Shown here piece after piece: positions 22,741 to 35,100 of a stretch of 64,000 nt of DNA. The position numbers were made by a program, and so were the translations under genes. The stretch spans positions 172,095,624-172,159,623 of the forward strand of contig JAVHZZ010000006.1 of assembly GCA_036250195.1 (NCBI GenBank), written 5' to 3'. A model generated the notes under the pieces. It had not been told where the DNA came from, did not search any database, and worked only from the letters and a program-made list of their open reading frames with translations. The DNA comes from Mixophyes australis. Its lineage: Eukaryota; Chordata; Amphibia; Anura; Limnodynastidae. Position 1 is the stretch's first letter. Every line of letters begins with the position of its first letter.

Positions 22741-24811
22741 TACACACACAACATAAAAATGAATGATAGCGGCTTCACTTGCTACATCAAACATACATTA
22801 TTTATTAGACATGTGTTGTAGACATAATATATGCCAAATTGCAGAAGGGGCTAGACCTACTCACAGGCTATTGAAACACTTTTTGAAAGGAAATTATATT
22901 ATAGAAATACGTTAAACTTAATTAACTTTAACAATCAATAATGATAGATCGCCTGTTCCCTGAAGTCTTATTTGGACATTTGTTCTAATAAACAGCAGAG
23001 AATGGGGACAGGACAGATAATTCAAGTGTGAAATGGAATAAATTCTGAATTTTAATTCATAAGCAAAAATCTTTTTTAGAATAAAAAATAACAGAGGAAG
23101 GTATATATGTGATATTAGGAACATTGTGGCGTGGTTAGCTCTCTAATTAACTTACCTTGCAGTTTATCCTGATTGTAAATAATTACGCTGAGTGAAAATA
23201 GAATTTTGAGACTTTTATTACAGTAAGGGGAAAACTCACGATTTCACAGAATCGATTACAGTTATTTACCAAATAATTAATATTAAATGTAAATACTATG
23301 CATTGTTAGATATGACAGTGCTACAGTCTTTCTTCAGATTGAGTAGTATTTCTGCTTGGAACAATAAGATCTATGCATCCACATTTTTGCCTACATTTGA
23401 AAAAGGATTTCAGGGAGCATGTGCAGGTAACAGCTGCATGTCACAGGGGGTGTGTCCCGCTGTGCCCTAAGAGTGTTCTAGCTTCCCCCTTGGGAGTATC
23501 TAGTGCCATCGATGGACATGTCCAGCACTACCAGGTGGAACCTATAAAGCTGTGCACAACATGCCATCAGAGGGGGTTTATGTATGGGTGGCACACCGTC
23601 AGAGGCTGTATAATGTAACGGGGCTGAAGCGCAGATTATTTTTATTTTACTGTAAAAGGTATGGCAATGTCAGTGATAACCAAGCAGCGCAGCAGAGAAA
23701 TTACCGCCACACTGCTTGATAAATTATAAGGCCTCCCATGCAGGAGCATGAGGGCCTAATCGCTTGTGATACAACGGTAAATAAATAGAGCCCTGTTCAC
23801 TGTGATAAACATTTTATTGCATTGATAGGGCTCTAAACTATTAAATATCTCTCTATGAAACTTTAACAAATACATTTTGGATTTTAATAAATTATTTAAA
23901 AAAATAAATATAAAAAAGAACAATGCAAATGAACTTGTAATAAAAGTCTTGCTGTGACTTGCTTGAGTCATCACTAACACAAAAAGGGTACCTCAGTCTT
24001 CTTGCTGTTCCCTGATATGGGCACATACTGGCTAAAGTGTCCGTGCTAGCTCAGACTTAGGCGCATCACATGTACACACCTTCAAGCCAGCACTTTGAGA
24101 GGTACAGTGGGGATCTAGGAGGTTATCTTACCTTCTCCGGTAGGTCTCCCAACATTCCAAGAGACATTTCAGGACAGTAGGCAACTATGGCACAGACAGA
24201 CACAAACAGGCACCACACACACACATACACACACGACAGTCTCACAGGCTACTCTAGGATTGTATGCTCACTGCTGCTGTCCTGTGGTAACTCCAAGATA
24301 CCATAATTGCTTCTTTATGCAATCCTAACAGCAAATGTGTAATCATTTGGTCTCTAGTTAAGGTATCCTTGGCCCAGCTATGAAACTGCACCAAAAAACT
24401 GGATCATTTGAATTTTGTATATATAGAAAAAATATGTTTCCTACACTTTACGGGAAAAGCCATTCATATTTTATGTTGTTCAAAACTGAGCGGTAAATAT
24501 TTTCACCTACTGTATGTTGTTCAGTAACTTTAAATGATGAAGCGGACTTCAATGTGAAAAGGTCACCACTACAGCCCTTTATGAGAAACAGGGATGCTCA
24601 CCACTAAATTAAAGTTAGATCAATCCTGGAATAGAATAACACTCTAAATCATATATAAGCTTCCTTCAATTTTGGAAGAACGAATCTAGGAGGTTGCCTC
24701 AAGTGTGTGCAAATATCATATACAATTTATAATAAAACCATAGCGATGTATGAAATCCAAAATGAAAGGAAGCTTATACAACTACATTAAGTCAGTTAAA
24801 TGAATTGAGTT
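22741..24811. other. no gene seen
   Basis: AT-rich sequence with a short CA microsatellite near 24208-24232. I see no coding domain, no foldback and no paired repeat ends that I can support. Confidence 0.4.
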
Positions 24812-24814
24812 ATT

Positions 24815-25569
24815 GGGCCTGAATCATTAAGCACGCAACACGGACGTATTGTGTCCATGTTGTTTTTTAAAAACACCCATATATCGTGTATACAGACATT
24901 CGTATTCCACAAGGAGTAGATCTGAAGATACGTCTGTTGATGAATTTTAGGTCCGGTCTGCTCTAACAAACAATACACGGTATGATAGGTCCAATACATA
25001 TATGGAATATAAAGTAACAAAAACAGAAAAAAAAATATTAAATATTCAATTAATGCCACCGGTTAATAATATAGTAATTAATGACATAACATGACAAGCA
25101 TAAAAAAATAAAACATTTTTTTCCTATAAAATACATTTGTTATGATGTTATTAATGTCTACTGTACATAAAATAGATTTTGACAGTTGCTCTTTATTGCA
25201 AACACATCTCCTAGCATACATACACCACCGTCATCACTAGTAATTGGCACTTATATCAGACCTGTAGGTGGTGCAAGTGATACGATTGAAAATCACGTAC
25301 CTTAGAGACGCCCAAAGCTTGAATGGGAGGCTGCTGCTTGCACTCAAGCTTGGCACACTCTTACTGTACATTGATTACGTGCATCCACTTATTCCCCTCT
25401 CTGTTCCGCCCCGGAATTTGTAGACTGTAGTAAGGATCCTTTTGCACTCGAAGATGAATTTGACATTGCTGCATTCTCTGGCATATGGTTCGTTTCTGGG
25501 CATGCACAGAGAGATGTTATGAGAAATACAGCACATATTGGCATTTACATGCCTTAATAAATCAGGCCC
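24815..25569. mobile_element. 755-bp non-autonomous element, GGGCCTGAATCATTAAG ends
   Basis: Inverted ends GGGCCTGAATCATTAAG and CCTTAATAAATCAGGCCC, with ATT duplicated on both sides (24812-24814 and 25570-25572). Longer and less palindromic than its short relatives at 8004, 30733 and 51716. No transposase recognised. Confidence 0.8.
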
Positions 25570-25881
25570 ATTATGTTTATCATATTGGCAAGTCAAATCT
25601 TGCAAACTACTGCACACCAGCACCAGCCGTCTTAGACATTACTGGCCTGCCTCCAACACTCAGCAGTCCACTAATTGCTGGCCTTCCCAGATAAAATCCT
25701 TAACAGAACCCAGCTGGGCTGAGCCTCAGGCTAGAGATGACATAACACCTCTCTCAGGTGTTACCACTAGCCTCCAATACTAATGACACATGCGAGGAAT
25801 CACAAATTAACCAGCCACTATAAGAATCTGCTCAGTGCTCTCATCAGTGCCTGAGTATCACTTGTGTCCAACACTGATACT

Positions 25882-26140
25882 CAGGCGCGGGCTGTGAGCG
25901 GGATGGCCGGGGGGCACACAGGCGGCCGCATCATATTACAGGGGATGCGCCCGCGTCATTGATGACGTGGCTGCATCCCCTGTCATGTGATGTGGCCGCC
26001 TGTGCGCTGACGCGGCCGCATCTGATGACATCGGATGCGGCCGCGGGGGGAGAAACTGTTTTTTGCATCCGGGGGGCGGCCGGCCTACCCCCCGGCCCTA
26101 ATAGGCGTCTAACCCAGCGGCCCGGGCCAGCCCGCCACTG
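25882..26140. mobile_element. 259-bp CpG-rich hAT MITE
   Basis: It begins CAGGCGCGGGCTG and ends CAGCCCGCCACTG. An exact 8-bp target duplication CTGATACT lies at 25874-25881 and 26141-26148. The internal sequence is very GC- and CpG-rich (GGCCGCATC repeated, GGATGCGGCCGC) in otherwise AT-rich surroundings. Many CpGs survive, which fits a fairly young insertion. Confidence 0.92.
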
Positions 26141-28295
26141 CTGATACTCCCGCTCCAGGGCTCCTACCCCCATCACGTGACGGGGTAGGAGGGGGTGTGC
26201 CGACGCTATTGTGTCACCGTAGCCCCACCCCCTGCTAAGAAATGCTAAAATTCCTGGCATTTCAAAGCAGAAGGTGGGGATTGATGACATAAAATTGCGT
26301 CAATAAGCCCCGTCTCCATCACGTCCATGAGAATGCTGCTCTCCCGGGAGTCCAGGAGGACTTCGGGAGCCTCCTGGAAATTCTGGGAGATTTGGAAAGT
26401 ATGCTAATAATTAGAAGTCTTGTTTTATCTATCAGTCTGCCCTATATTTCATGACATTTCTATAAAAAGTTTAGAGTTTAAAACATTCAACAAATGTGTA
26501 GAGAATTGAAGAAATATTTATATATAAACAGAAACAAAGGGTTCAGTAACAGGAGTAAAATGTGAAATATACTCCTCCAGGTTTACAGGATTGTATATAC
26601 ATTTGCAATGCACTAATTATTTTATTATAAATGTTGTATGTATGACTGTGCTCTTCTCATAGCATATTCTCAAAATACTGTGTTTATTAAGCTAAGTAAA
26701 AGTAGGACCCATCACCTACACTAAATGGAAACGCCTCTGAGTGCACTGCATAGGGACCTAAGCACTGCCAAATCTGAAAAGCTGTTGTACTGGCTTTATG
26801 AGTGCCAGGGCCCTGCTGAATAGAGAGAAAGTTGTGGTCTTAGGGGGTGGACACCCACCAACATTAGGTGACTTTATAAAGATTATTTTTAAAGTGAATA
26901 TAATATAATATAAAACAAGCTTGGTCATGAAACATATAATCTTTAAGCACTCTGTGAGGCACATGGTGGAGCAGGAGCAGGCTGGGCTGGGGGGCAGGGG
27001 GACATCTGCCCCCCGGGCCGCTCCCATTGTGGGCTACCTTGGGCTGGATCACTGGGTCACCTGCATTTTTTTTTTTAAATTGTTCCCAATAGGCTGCTGA
27101 GTTGAGTTTTGCCCCATCGGGCTAAAATTTGCCAGCCTTCACCTATGGTGGGGTCAGACAATATTTGAATATAGCCTATAAATCCACTGTCTCTCATTGA
27201 TTTCACTAGTCTCCTGTAATTGTAGCTCTACAAGGGGTGAGCAGAGGCTACGTTAGTTTTTACAGTGGTGCCACAAAAAGAATTGCACACCTTTCAAAAG
27301 CACACATGGCTGTTTTTTATTTGAATTCATACTTGCCAATAGTATTTTTTTCTCCTCCAGGGTACAACGCTGAAGGAGGGCACAGTTTGTGAATATTTTA
27401 GGTTCATGAGGTTAAACTTGAGCGCTACATGGCATTTTTGTTTCTCACCCTACGCGCTAAAATTTCAAGCTATAGCCCTGCCCGTAGGAGAATGATGAGC
27501 TAGTGCGAAGGTGGGTGTGGCACAGCAAATCGTGTAATTTTGGCACAGTGGTGCAATGTCGCAATCACATCATTTCGCAGTGAGGGACAGGCCAAAACTG
27601 ACAAGATTCGCCGCAAAACATGGGCAGGATTCAGGAGGATATCCAGCAGACCTACCCAGAATTAGGGAATCTCTCGGACATTCCCGGGACAGTGTCAAGT
27701 ATATTTTATCCTGGTTTTATTACCAGACAGCAAAATAGTTAAAGGAAATTTTATTTCCTATATTTTTTTTCTAGTATGATTTGTTTTGAAGAATGTTTAT
27801 GTACATGCTAATTATACTTTTAAGACTGTGAAAGATGTTCTTTAAGGGAGGAACTTTGCAATATAAGTAAGCTTTTGTTTTGGGAATATTGCCTAAAAGA
27901 GATATTAAAAATTTATATTTAATTATGTTGAAATGACTGATATAGCACACATTATTATTTCACAGTAATTAACTTTTTTTTTCCCATTGCTAAACTGAAG
28001 GATTTCTAAATGATTCAACTGTTCATGTAACTGAAATAATTTAACCTGCTTCATTAGCTTAGTGCTCCCCCTGGTGCTAAGATGTCAAAACTGCATTACA
28101 CAAGTTTTGGATAATGTGTTTCCTTGGGTCTGATATTTTCCACAGTGCTTCAAAACAGAGGTCATCTGTGGCCATATAGGCTTGTGTGCAAGAGTTTCTT
28201 TGCTTTGCATTTTTTAGTTCTTTGTTTTTATAACTTGCATGTTTTTTCTTAGTTCTTAAATATTTATCTTCGTTTGCTTATACATAGTGTATTTA
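26141..28295. other. unassigned repeat fragments
   Basis: 26300-26400 contains CTCCCGGGAGTCCAGGAGG and its loose inverse CCTCCTGG. 26955-27065 (ACATCTGCCCCCCGGGCCG, CCCATTGTGGGCTAC) matches 59100-59205 in reverse complement, so it is an interspersed repeat. 27590-27700 repeats the 'GGACATTCCCGGGACAGTG' theme. No coding sequence is recognised. Confidence 0.4.
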
Positions 28296-30240
28296 TTATT
28301 ACTATTATTTATAAGTCGCCTCAAATGGTCTGCAGCCCCATATATAGTGTACACAATTAACACTATTACACAATCCACAGACAGCTATGAATAATACAAG
28401 ATTACACAATATAAAATGATGCAATGACCAGTCAACAATAACAGAGTGTAAACCTAGAAAAGCAGATACAACTATTAACAAGAGAGTGAGCATTAATGAT
28501 CAGACGCAGCTGTGTAAATTAGGCTTGTGCCCAGGAATATGGGCTTGAGAAACAGAGCTGGGTAGACAGGCCTAGAGCTGTTGGTAGAAAGGAAAACAGA
28601 AGGACAAAGGGCCATACTCATGAAAGTCTATATCCTAGATGGAATGGAAAGACACAAATAGGGTGGCGCTGAGTGGGGAGCAGAGATGGTAGCAATGGTA
28701 CAGGAATTAGATGATCTAGATGCTATTATATGAGTTTTAAAAAGACATTTGAAGCCTTGTATACTAGCAGGGGCGCACAGAGGATTTTTAAGGGGGGTTG
28801 CCCCTCCACCCCCAAAAATAAAAAGCGAGAGAGCAGCAGCTCAGTTTCGGCAGCACTGTACTATACAGCAGCCGCGGCACTGTCAAAGAAGCATCCGCGG
28901 CGATGCTGTATACAATACAGCACCGCCGCGGCTGCTGTATAGTAAAGTGCCGCTATGTAGGGCACTTTTTTAGCGGAGGGGAGGGGTTTCTGGAGACCCA
29001 GAAACTCCCCCTGCGTGCGCCCCTGACTAGGGGCTAATCTAATTGGGCAATTAGATGTTGGAGTGTGTTCCACAGATCAGGAGCAGCACAGACAAAATTC
29101 TAGAAGTGGGTGTGCGAAAATGTAGCCAGCGTATTTGTGAAGCCTCGTTCATTGGCAGAGCGGAAAGGAACGTGGAAAGAATTAGGTTGGAGATGTATAG
29201 GGGGAGAGGAGTGGCTGAGGACTTTGTAGGTAAAGGTGAAGATTTTGAAATCCTGTAGGACAAAGGGAGTCAGTGTAGCGACTGCCAGAGATGGTCAGCA
29301 GGGATCGAGTGGTGAAAGAGGAAAATAAGACAGTCAGTGACATTGAGGACAGACTGAAGAGGGGTAAGGTGGGAGTAGGGTAGGTCAGAGAGGAGGAGTA
29401 GTCCTCCAGTCCTTTCTCTTCCAAGGAGAGAAAGGGCTTGAACCTTATGATGTTCTGGATAGGTAAGGGAAAATTGAGGGGAGTAGAGACAGAGAAGTAA
29501 TGGCTGGTGAAGTATGAGGTAAACTAGGAGAGGACAGTGTAGCAGAGGCAGATGAAATGGTGGGTTTGCTAGAAAAGAGGATGGTCAGTGGTATTAAAAG
29601 CAGCAGGGAGGTGTAGAAGGATAAGAACAGAGAAGTTACCCTTAGATTTAGCAGTGAGAAGAATGTTGGTAACTTTGGTGAGGACGGTTTCTGTGCAGTG
29701 CAGAAGCTTAGAAGCAAAGAGAAGGAATCAGATAGGGTGGTAATCAGTGAGTGAGGCAGAGTTAAGGAAGGGTTTTTTGAGTATGGGAAAGACTAAAAGA
29801 TATTTGAAGTTGGAGGGGAAGGAAGCAGAGTACAGATAGGTTTATGAGGTGGGTAAGGTGGGAGCAGGCCTGCAGACAGAAGACAGCAGAGGAGGTGAGA
29901 GGGTATTGGGTCTAGGGGGCATATAGAGGTGGGAGTGAAGAAGAGAACATTGCAGAATACATGCGCAGAGACCAGGAGGAGGAGAAGAAGGAGATGGTGG
30001 GTGGACAAGAAGGGGAGGGTGGCAATGGTGAGAGAAGGATGCAGACCCCGTCCCCAGAAGGAAGAGGGACAAGGTGGGTAGACAAGAGGAAGATGGTGGG
30101 ATGAGAGAAGAGTTATGGGAGAAGATGTATTGATATATGGACTCGATTTTACAAGTGAAGTGGGTGACAAATTCAAGAGCATAGAGTGAGCAATTGAGGG
30201 GCAGTAAAGGAGTGTAGAGGAGCGAGTTCAAGTTAGATAT
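28296..30240 (-). pseudogene. second L2-like LINE copy, heavily decayed
   Basis: Minus-strand fragments in several frames follow the L2 order: PLDPIPSHLL (about 29850-29930), a 'YRPISLLPF'-like piece near 29730, [20 protein letters not shown] with [16 protein letters not shown] (29600-29720), and a C-terminal stretch ending SRILSVLLLICGTHSN (29050-29260). The left end carries an ATT-rich stretch at 28296-28320, like LINE 3' tails. The reverse transcriptase palm is mostly lost, and a separate MITE (28768-29025) splits the 3' part. Low identity to the copy at 14393 suggests another subfamily or greater age. Confidence 0.65.
28768..29025. mobile_element. GGGGCGCAC-ended palindromic MITE
   Basis: Ends CAGGGGCGCACAGAGG and CCTGCGTGCGCCCCTG, with ACTAG repeated at both borders (28763-28767 and 29026-29030). 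The core holds a large palindrome built on GCACTGTACTATACAGCAGC and TCCGCGGCG. A relative lies at 35101. Confidence 0.8.
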
Positions 30241-30732
30241 GTAGTGGTGTTCACCTGTTGTACTATACAGTGCTATCTAGTTAAATATGAAACAGCATGA
30301 TGTCATCAGGTCAGAGTTGACTGACATGAGTGATATAGAGACAGGAAAAGACCTTCTCTCCATCTGCTGTCCTTTCACATTGTAAGTCATCACATCACAG
30401 TAAGTGCAGGAGGCTTGTGTCACCACTTACTCATTCTGCTAACAGTTACTGCAGAGTGGCTGTTGGCACATGTATAGTGGGAGAAGGGGAGAGGCACATT
30501 AGGGGCAAGGTGGCAAGATGAGTGCCTCGTCTCTGCTGCCAGATAAAAAGATCTCAATGAAATCAGGTGTGTTCTGATTGTCAAGTGATACATTGTTGCA
30601 TTGTTGTTAAGGGTCTGGACACATCTTAAGAAGTAATTTTGTGTGTGGGGGGGGCGGGGGGGGCAGAGTGGGGTGGATGTGAAGCTTATGTTTACACATG
30701 TAGCAAAACACATTGCTAATGTTACACTTTTA

Positions 30733-31051
30733 GGGCCTGATTCATTAAGGAAAGTAGAGCAAAAACAATGAGTAACGTTGCACCTTGGCAAAACCATGTT
30801 GCATTTGAGGGAGAAGCAAATTAAAATGTGGGGACAGATTTATAGTTGGGGTAGGGCATGTCCTAGATTACCTTTAAATTTCAGTGTACAAATAAAGCTA
30901 TTAAGTATTTGTATGCTACATGAAAAAACAGCCAGTATTTAACTTATTTGCAAAATAATAAAATAATTTGCATCCTTTGCATTGTAACATGGTTTTGTCC
31001 AAGAGGAAACTTACTCTTTTTTTGCATTACTTTCCGTAATGAATCAAGCCC
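30733..31051. mobile_element. 319-bp foldback MITE, TTA target duplication
   Basis: Ends GGGCCTGATTCATTAAGG and TAATGAATCAAGCCC, flanked by TTA on both sides (30730-30732 and 31052-31054). Internal arms are shared with the elements at 8004 and 51716. Confidence 0.88.
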
Positions 31052-31665
31052 TTAGAGTCTTTCCAGAGCAGCTTTATGGCTCCATAGAATTCTAGAGAGT
31101 TCACAACCCAAGAGAGCCAAAAAATAACAAATAAAGCAGACAACAACTATACATATATACATATTTATAGCTGGTATTGTGTAGGCTACCGATGAAAGTA
31201 CTGTAGATTTTTCAATCTATTTTCAGTAATTTTTGAGTATATCTCATTACATTTTATAAGTGAGTAAGTGTATAAAAAATTCAGTTTGTTTAAGGTTTAG
31301 AATGTGGTTTTGAGAATGAAGACATTGGAGGTCTCCAAATACCAGAGTAGGCATGCACCTTAAAGTGCTTAGGGTAGACGATCAAGGTGCATCAGTACAA
31401 TACTGTGTGGTTTTGCAATGTTCATCTGGTGTGCTTTATATACAGTATGTTACGGACTAAGGAGTGTTTGTAGCAGTTTGAGGCAGTATGCAGAAGTTAA
31501 CAGTTGCAGGGGAGAATTTTACCTACAGCTGATCTTGCTTCTTTGAAGAGTAGTTGGTTATGCATTTGTGTGTTGATTTGATCCCTGTGGTGTATGTTAA
31601 ACATTACAAACACTAAAAGATAATCAGACGCTTGTGTAAAAAGAAGAAACAGTTATTGTATAGTT
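31052..31665. other. no gene seen
   Basis: Non-coding. The last ~60 bp belong to the diverged duplication described at 31600-34450. Confidence 0.4.
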
Positions 31666-31820
31666 CAGGGTTTCCCAAACCCAGTCCTCAAGTACCCCTA
31701 ACAGTGCAGGTTTTCTGTCACAATTTGTCAGTCAGTAATGAATACACCTGTGCTCCAACAAAGAGATATAGAAAACATAAACTGTTAGGGGTACCTGAAG
31801 ACTGGGTTTGGAAAACAATG
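31666..31820. mobile_element. hAT MITE A (CAGGGTTTCCCAAACC)
   Basis: TIRs CAGGGTTTCCCAAACCCAGT and ACTGGGTTTGGAAAACAATG. Flanked by exact 8-bp copies GTATAGTT at 31658-31665 and 31821-31828. Same family as the copy at 10472 (shared ATGAATACACCTGTGCTCCA). Confidence 0.93.
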
Positions 31821-31828
31821 GTATAGTT

Positions 31829-31975
31829 CCGTGTTGGGTAACCTGTGACACTCCAGGTGTTGTGAAACTACACCTCTCAGCATACCCTTCCAGCAATAAG
31901 CTGCTATATTTTGGCAAAGCATGCTGGGACTTGTAGTTTCACAACACCTGGAGTGTCACAGGTTAGCCAACACTG
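31829..31975. mobile_element. hAT MITE B, adjacent to MITE A
   Basis: TIRs CCGTGTTGGGTAACCTGTGA and TCACAGGTTAGCCAACACTG. Flanked by GTATAGTT at 31821-31828, shared with MITE A, and at 31976-31983. Both arms contain an ACTACA-type motif; the right arm has GCATGCTGGGACTTGTAGT. A different family from MITE A. Confidence 0.93.
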
Positions 31976-33258
31976 GTATAGTTCATACTAAGAAAGGTGT
32001 AAACATCCTGTTCACTGGGACAATGCCATGTCCCTTTGATATAAGACATAATGACAAAACAAAGTACAACACTGGGTTGAAACAGAAAAGATTTAAGAGA
32101 ACTATAAAAAAAAATATATTATGGGAGAGAAAAACAGTATAAAAAACTGTCTTAATAAATCAGCATATTTTATTAGCGAATAAAAACAATAATAAACACC
32201 AATCCAGACATTGTTGTTAAACGCATATAATAATTTCAATTATAATGTCTTCACATTAGCAAATTTCATATTATACATGTCCGCTATCTAATTGGGGTTG
32301 TACAGGCCGCACAAGCAGCGTGCCGTGATCAGAGTCTTATTTAATGATATCTGTTGGTGGCTTTCGTAAACAAATAAAACATAACTCAGTCAGGTTCCCA
32401 GTTCCTTTTGTTCTCACTTAGAGGTCAGTTGTGCATAAAAAAAAACACAAATTCATTTACCGTAGGGTGACCACCATAAAAAGTCCTCCAGGGGCTGATT
32501 CCTCTAGCTTATTAACAAAGTTACAAGGTCTGTCCCATTCTGTATTGATAGCTATTCATCCTAAGGCAGCGGGTAATAACAAACTGCTGGTGCGTTTGAT
32601 TTATTGTGATAGACTTTTTCAAGCTTAGTTTAGTTGTCTGCGGATTTGTCTTAAATAATCCCGCAAGGAATATACATTGCTAATAAGACTTTTGAGCGAG
32701 TCCTTTACCTAGAGCATGACTAAAAGGATATATAATAAAAAAATTAAATCAATAAAGCAAAAGCTAATAGAGCTAAAATGTCAGATATATAAATACATTT
32801 GAAGCAGCTTCAATATAACATTCTAACGGGGCCCATATCAATGTTTGTGCCTTTCATGTAGTAATTTAGGTAGTAACATCTTATTAAAATCAACTCTACT
32901 CTAATAGTCCCTTTTTGTCCAAGCAGAATCAGCTTTATTTCTAAATATGTGTAAATATTAACTAGCACTTAAGCAAAGTGCGACATTAGAAAAAGGCAGC
33001 ACTGCATACATATTGACAGCATATAAAATGTTGTTGTCAATAATCCAATGTTGCACTTGTATAGTGTTTCCCAATCAAGCTGCTACAAACTCAAAGTATA
33101 ATAAAATTATGTGTAAGGTAAAATAAGAAATAAACAAAAATACAGAGTTATCAGGAATATAAATATCAGAGCTGGAGAAAGGATGCCTTTTATCCCTTTG
33201 GCACACTTTTAATGTGAAAATCTTACTGGGCCCATAAAAACATTACTCTAATAAATAG

Positions 33259-33490
33259 GAGGGGTATTCAATTGACGGCGGGATCGCCGAAAATCCCGGG
33301 CTCTAAAAATATTACCGTTAATACGGTAATCCTGCGCGTAAATACCGTTAATACAGTAATTTACTCGCTGGATTTCAGCTCGCAGCTCAGGGAGCTGCGA
33401 GCTGAAATCCAGCAAGTAATTACCGTATTAACGGTAATATTCTTTGAGCGCGGGATTTTCAGCGATCCCGCCGTCAATTGAATACCCCCC
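33259..33490. mobile_element. 232-bp palindromic MITE, ATAG flanks
   Basis: Ends GAGGGGTATTCAATTGACGG and CCGTCAATTGAATACCCCCC, flanked by ATAG on both sides (33255-33258 and 33491-33494). The centre is a hairpin of GATTTCAGCTCGCAGCTC and its complement, bordered by TTACCGTTAATACGGTAAT motifs. Same family as 7654. Confidence 0.88.
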
Positions 33491-34490
33491 ATAGATTGAT
33501 TTGGGTAACGATAGTTTATTATAATTGAGTCTAATAATCTTTTTACATAGCAAATTAAAATTTGCTCCCAAATATGTAAATGTTTTAACTGATACGCAAC
33601 CAAATTACAACACTATAGCGAGGCGGCACTGCATAAATACTATAAAATTTTCATTGCACCAATTCAAATGCCGCACTCGTGTATTCATTCCCAATCAGAA
33701 TACTATGGACCTCATTTTAAGATCTCTTTTCGAAATATCTTTACAATCTTTATAGGTCTCTTGATCTTTTTGGAGTTCTGGGACATAACTTCTGGAACAA
33801 ATTCTGATGTACCAAAGTTCCCATCTTCTGTCCTGCTCTAAAAATATATTCTGGTAATAACCCTATTATTTATTTGACTTTGGTCTTACTCCAAGCTCAA
33901 TAGATCTCATAGGTCCTAGATATATTTATCCTTTGAAAGATAAGTATCTCTTTTAGATGCTCTTTCATATTACCAAATGAACTGTGCAATAATTAAACTC
34001 ACCTGTATAAAACTTAGAGCATGCTGATTAATAGGCAAAAAGTGAAACAGACCAAAAATTACAAAATAACCAGGTGCTTATGTAAAAAAAGAAGAATGAG
34101 TGATTGTATGTATTGTACAAAGCAAAAGTATAATAACCCTCTTGCTGCTGTTCACTGGGACAATGCCAAGTCCCTTAGATATAAGACATAAACACAAAAG
34201 GAAGAATAGAGCTGGGTTGAAACACACACATTTTAAAAAACAAACAAACAATAAAAATTAATGTTCAGTTATGGGAGAGAGAAACAATATAGTGACAATA
34301 TAATGAATCACCCAGCACATTTTTTATTAGTGAATAAAAACAACAATAAACACTGATCCACATATATTTACATCTAGTTAAAACACATATAACAATTTCT
34401 TATATAATGACTGCATATTAGCAAACACTAAGGACTGCAAATTTCACATTAATAACAGTGTTTACACTCTGAAGGTCTTTAATTGGCATA

Positions 34491-34665
34491 GGGCTATATT
34501 TACTAAGCTGCGGGTTTGAAAAAGCGGAGATGTTGCCTATAGCAACCATTCAGATTTTAGCTGTCATTTTGTAGAAAGTACTAAATAAATCAAAGCTAGA
34601 ATCTGATTGGTTGCTATAGGCAACATCTCCACTTTTTCAAACGCGCAGCTTAGTAAATCTAGCCC
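34491..34665. mobile_element. 175-bp foldback MITE, ATA flanks
   Basis: Ends GGGCTATATTTACTAAGCTG and CAGCTTAGTAAATCTAGCCC. The arms include GGAGATGTTGCCTATAGCAA and its complement. ATA is duplicated at both borders (34488-34490 and 34666-34668). Confidence 0.88.
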
Positions 34666-35100
34666 ATAGTATTTAATGTCTGGAACTAGGAAAAACAATT
34701 TTTCAAAATGGCTATACTGTTCATGAGTGATTAGCAATAGTCATATACTTTGCATGATTTATTAGTAGTAGCGTCTATAGGGAGTAAAGTAATCTGTATT
34801 TTATTAATATAGTCTGGATTATATCTTAATAAGTACTATACCTGTAATAAGATCAGCTAGATCTAGGCTTAATAATGTAATATATCTTTTTTTACAGGGA
34901 GTTTTTACTAAATAATTATGAGTATTTGGATTTGGATCCATAGGTAGTATACATTTGAGGTTTGTAAGAAAATTACAGGTTTCCAATGTATATCCTCTAA
35001 ATGCAATGCAGGGTGTGAGGGCAGCAGCTGCTAAGGCTTGAATGCATCTAAACAACAGCAATGTCAAAATAGAATACTGTGGAATTCTGGGCCTACCTCC

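Larger units (their letters stand above)
31600..34450. repeat. two diverged local duplications
   Basis: 31600-32290 (without the two MITEs) is similar to 34050-34440. Shared motifs include TTCACTGGGACAATGCCA, GATATAAGACATAA, CTGGGTTGAAACA, TTATGGGAGAGA and GTGAATAAAAACAA-type. A second pair is 32827-33090 versus 33219-33710 (GGCAGCACTGCATA, TTCCCAATCA, AAATATGTAAAT-type); its right member is split by the MITE at 33259. No coding sequence. The origin is unknown; it could be an old LTR-like or tandem structure. Confidence 0.65.
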
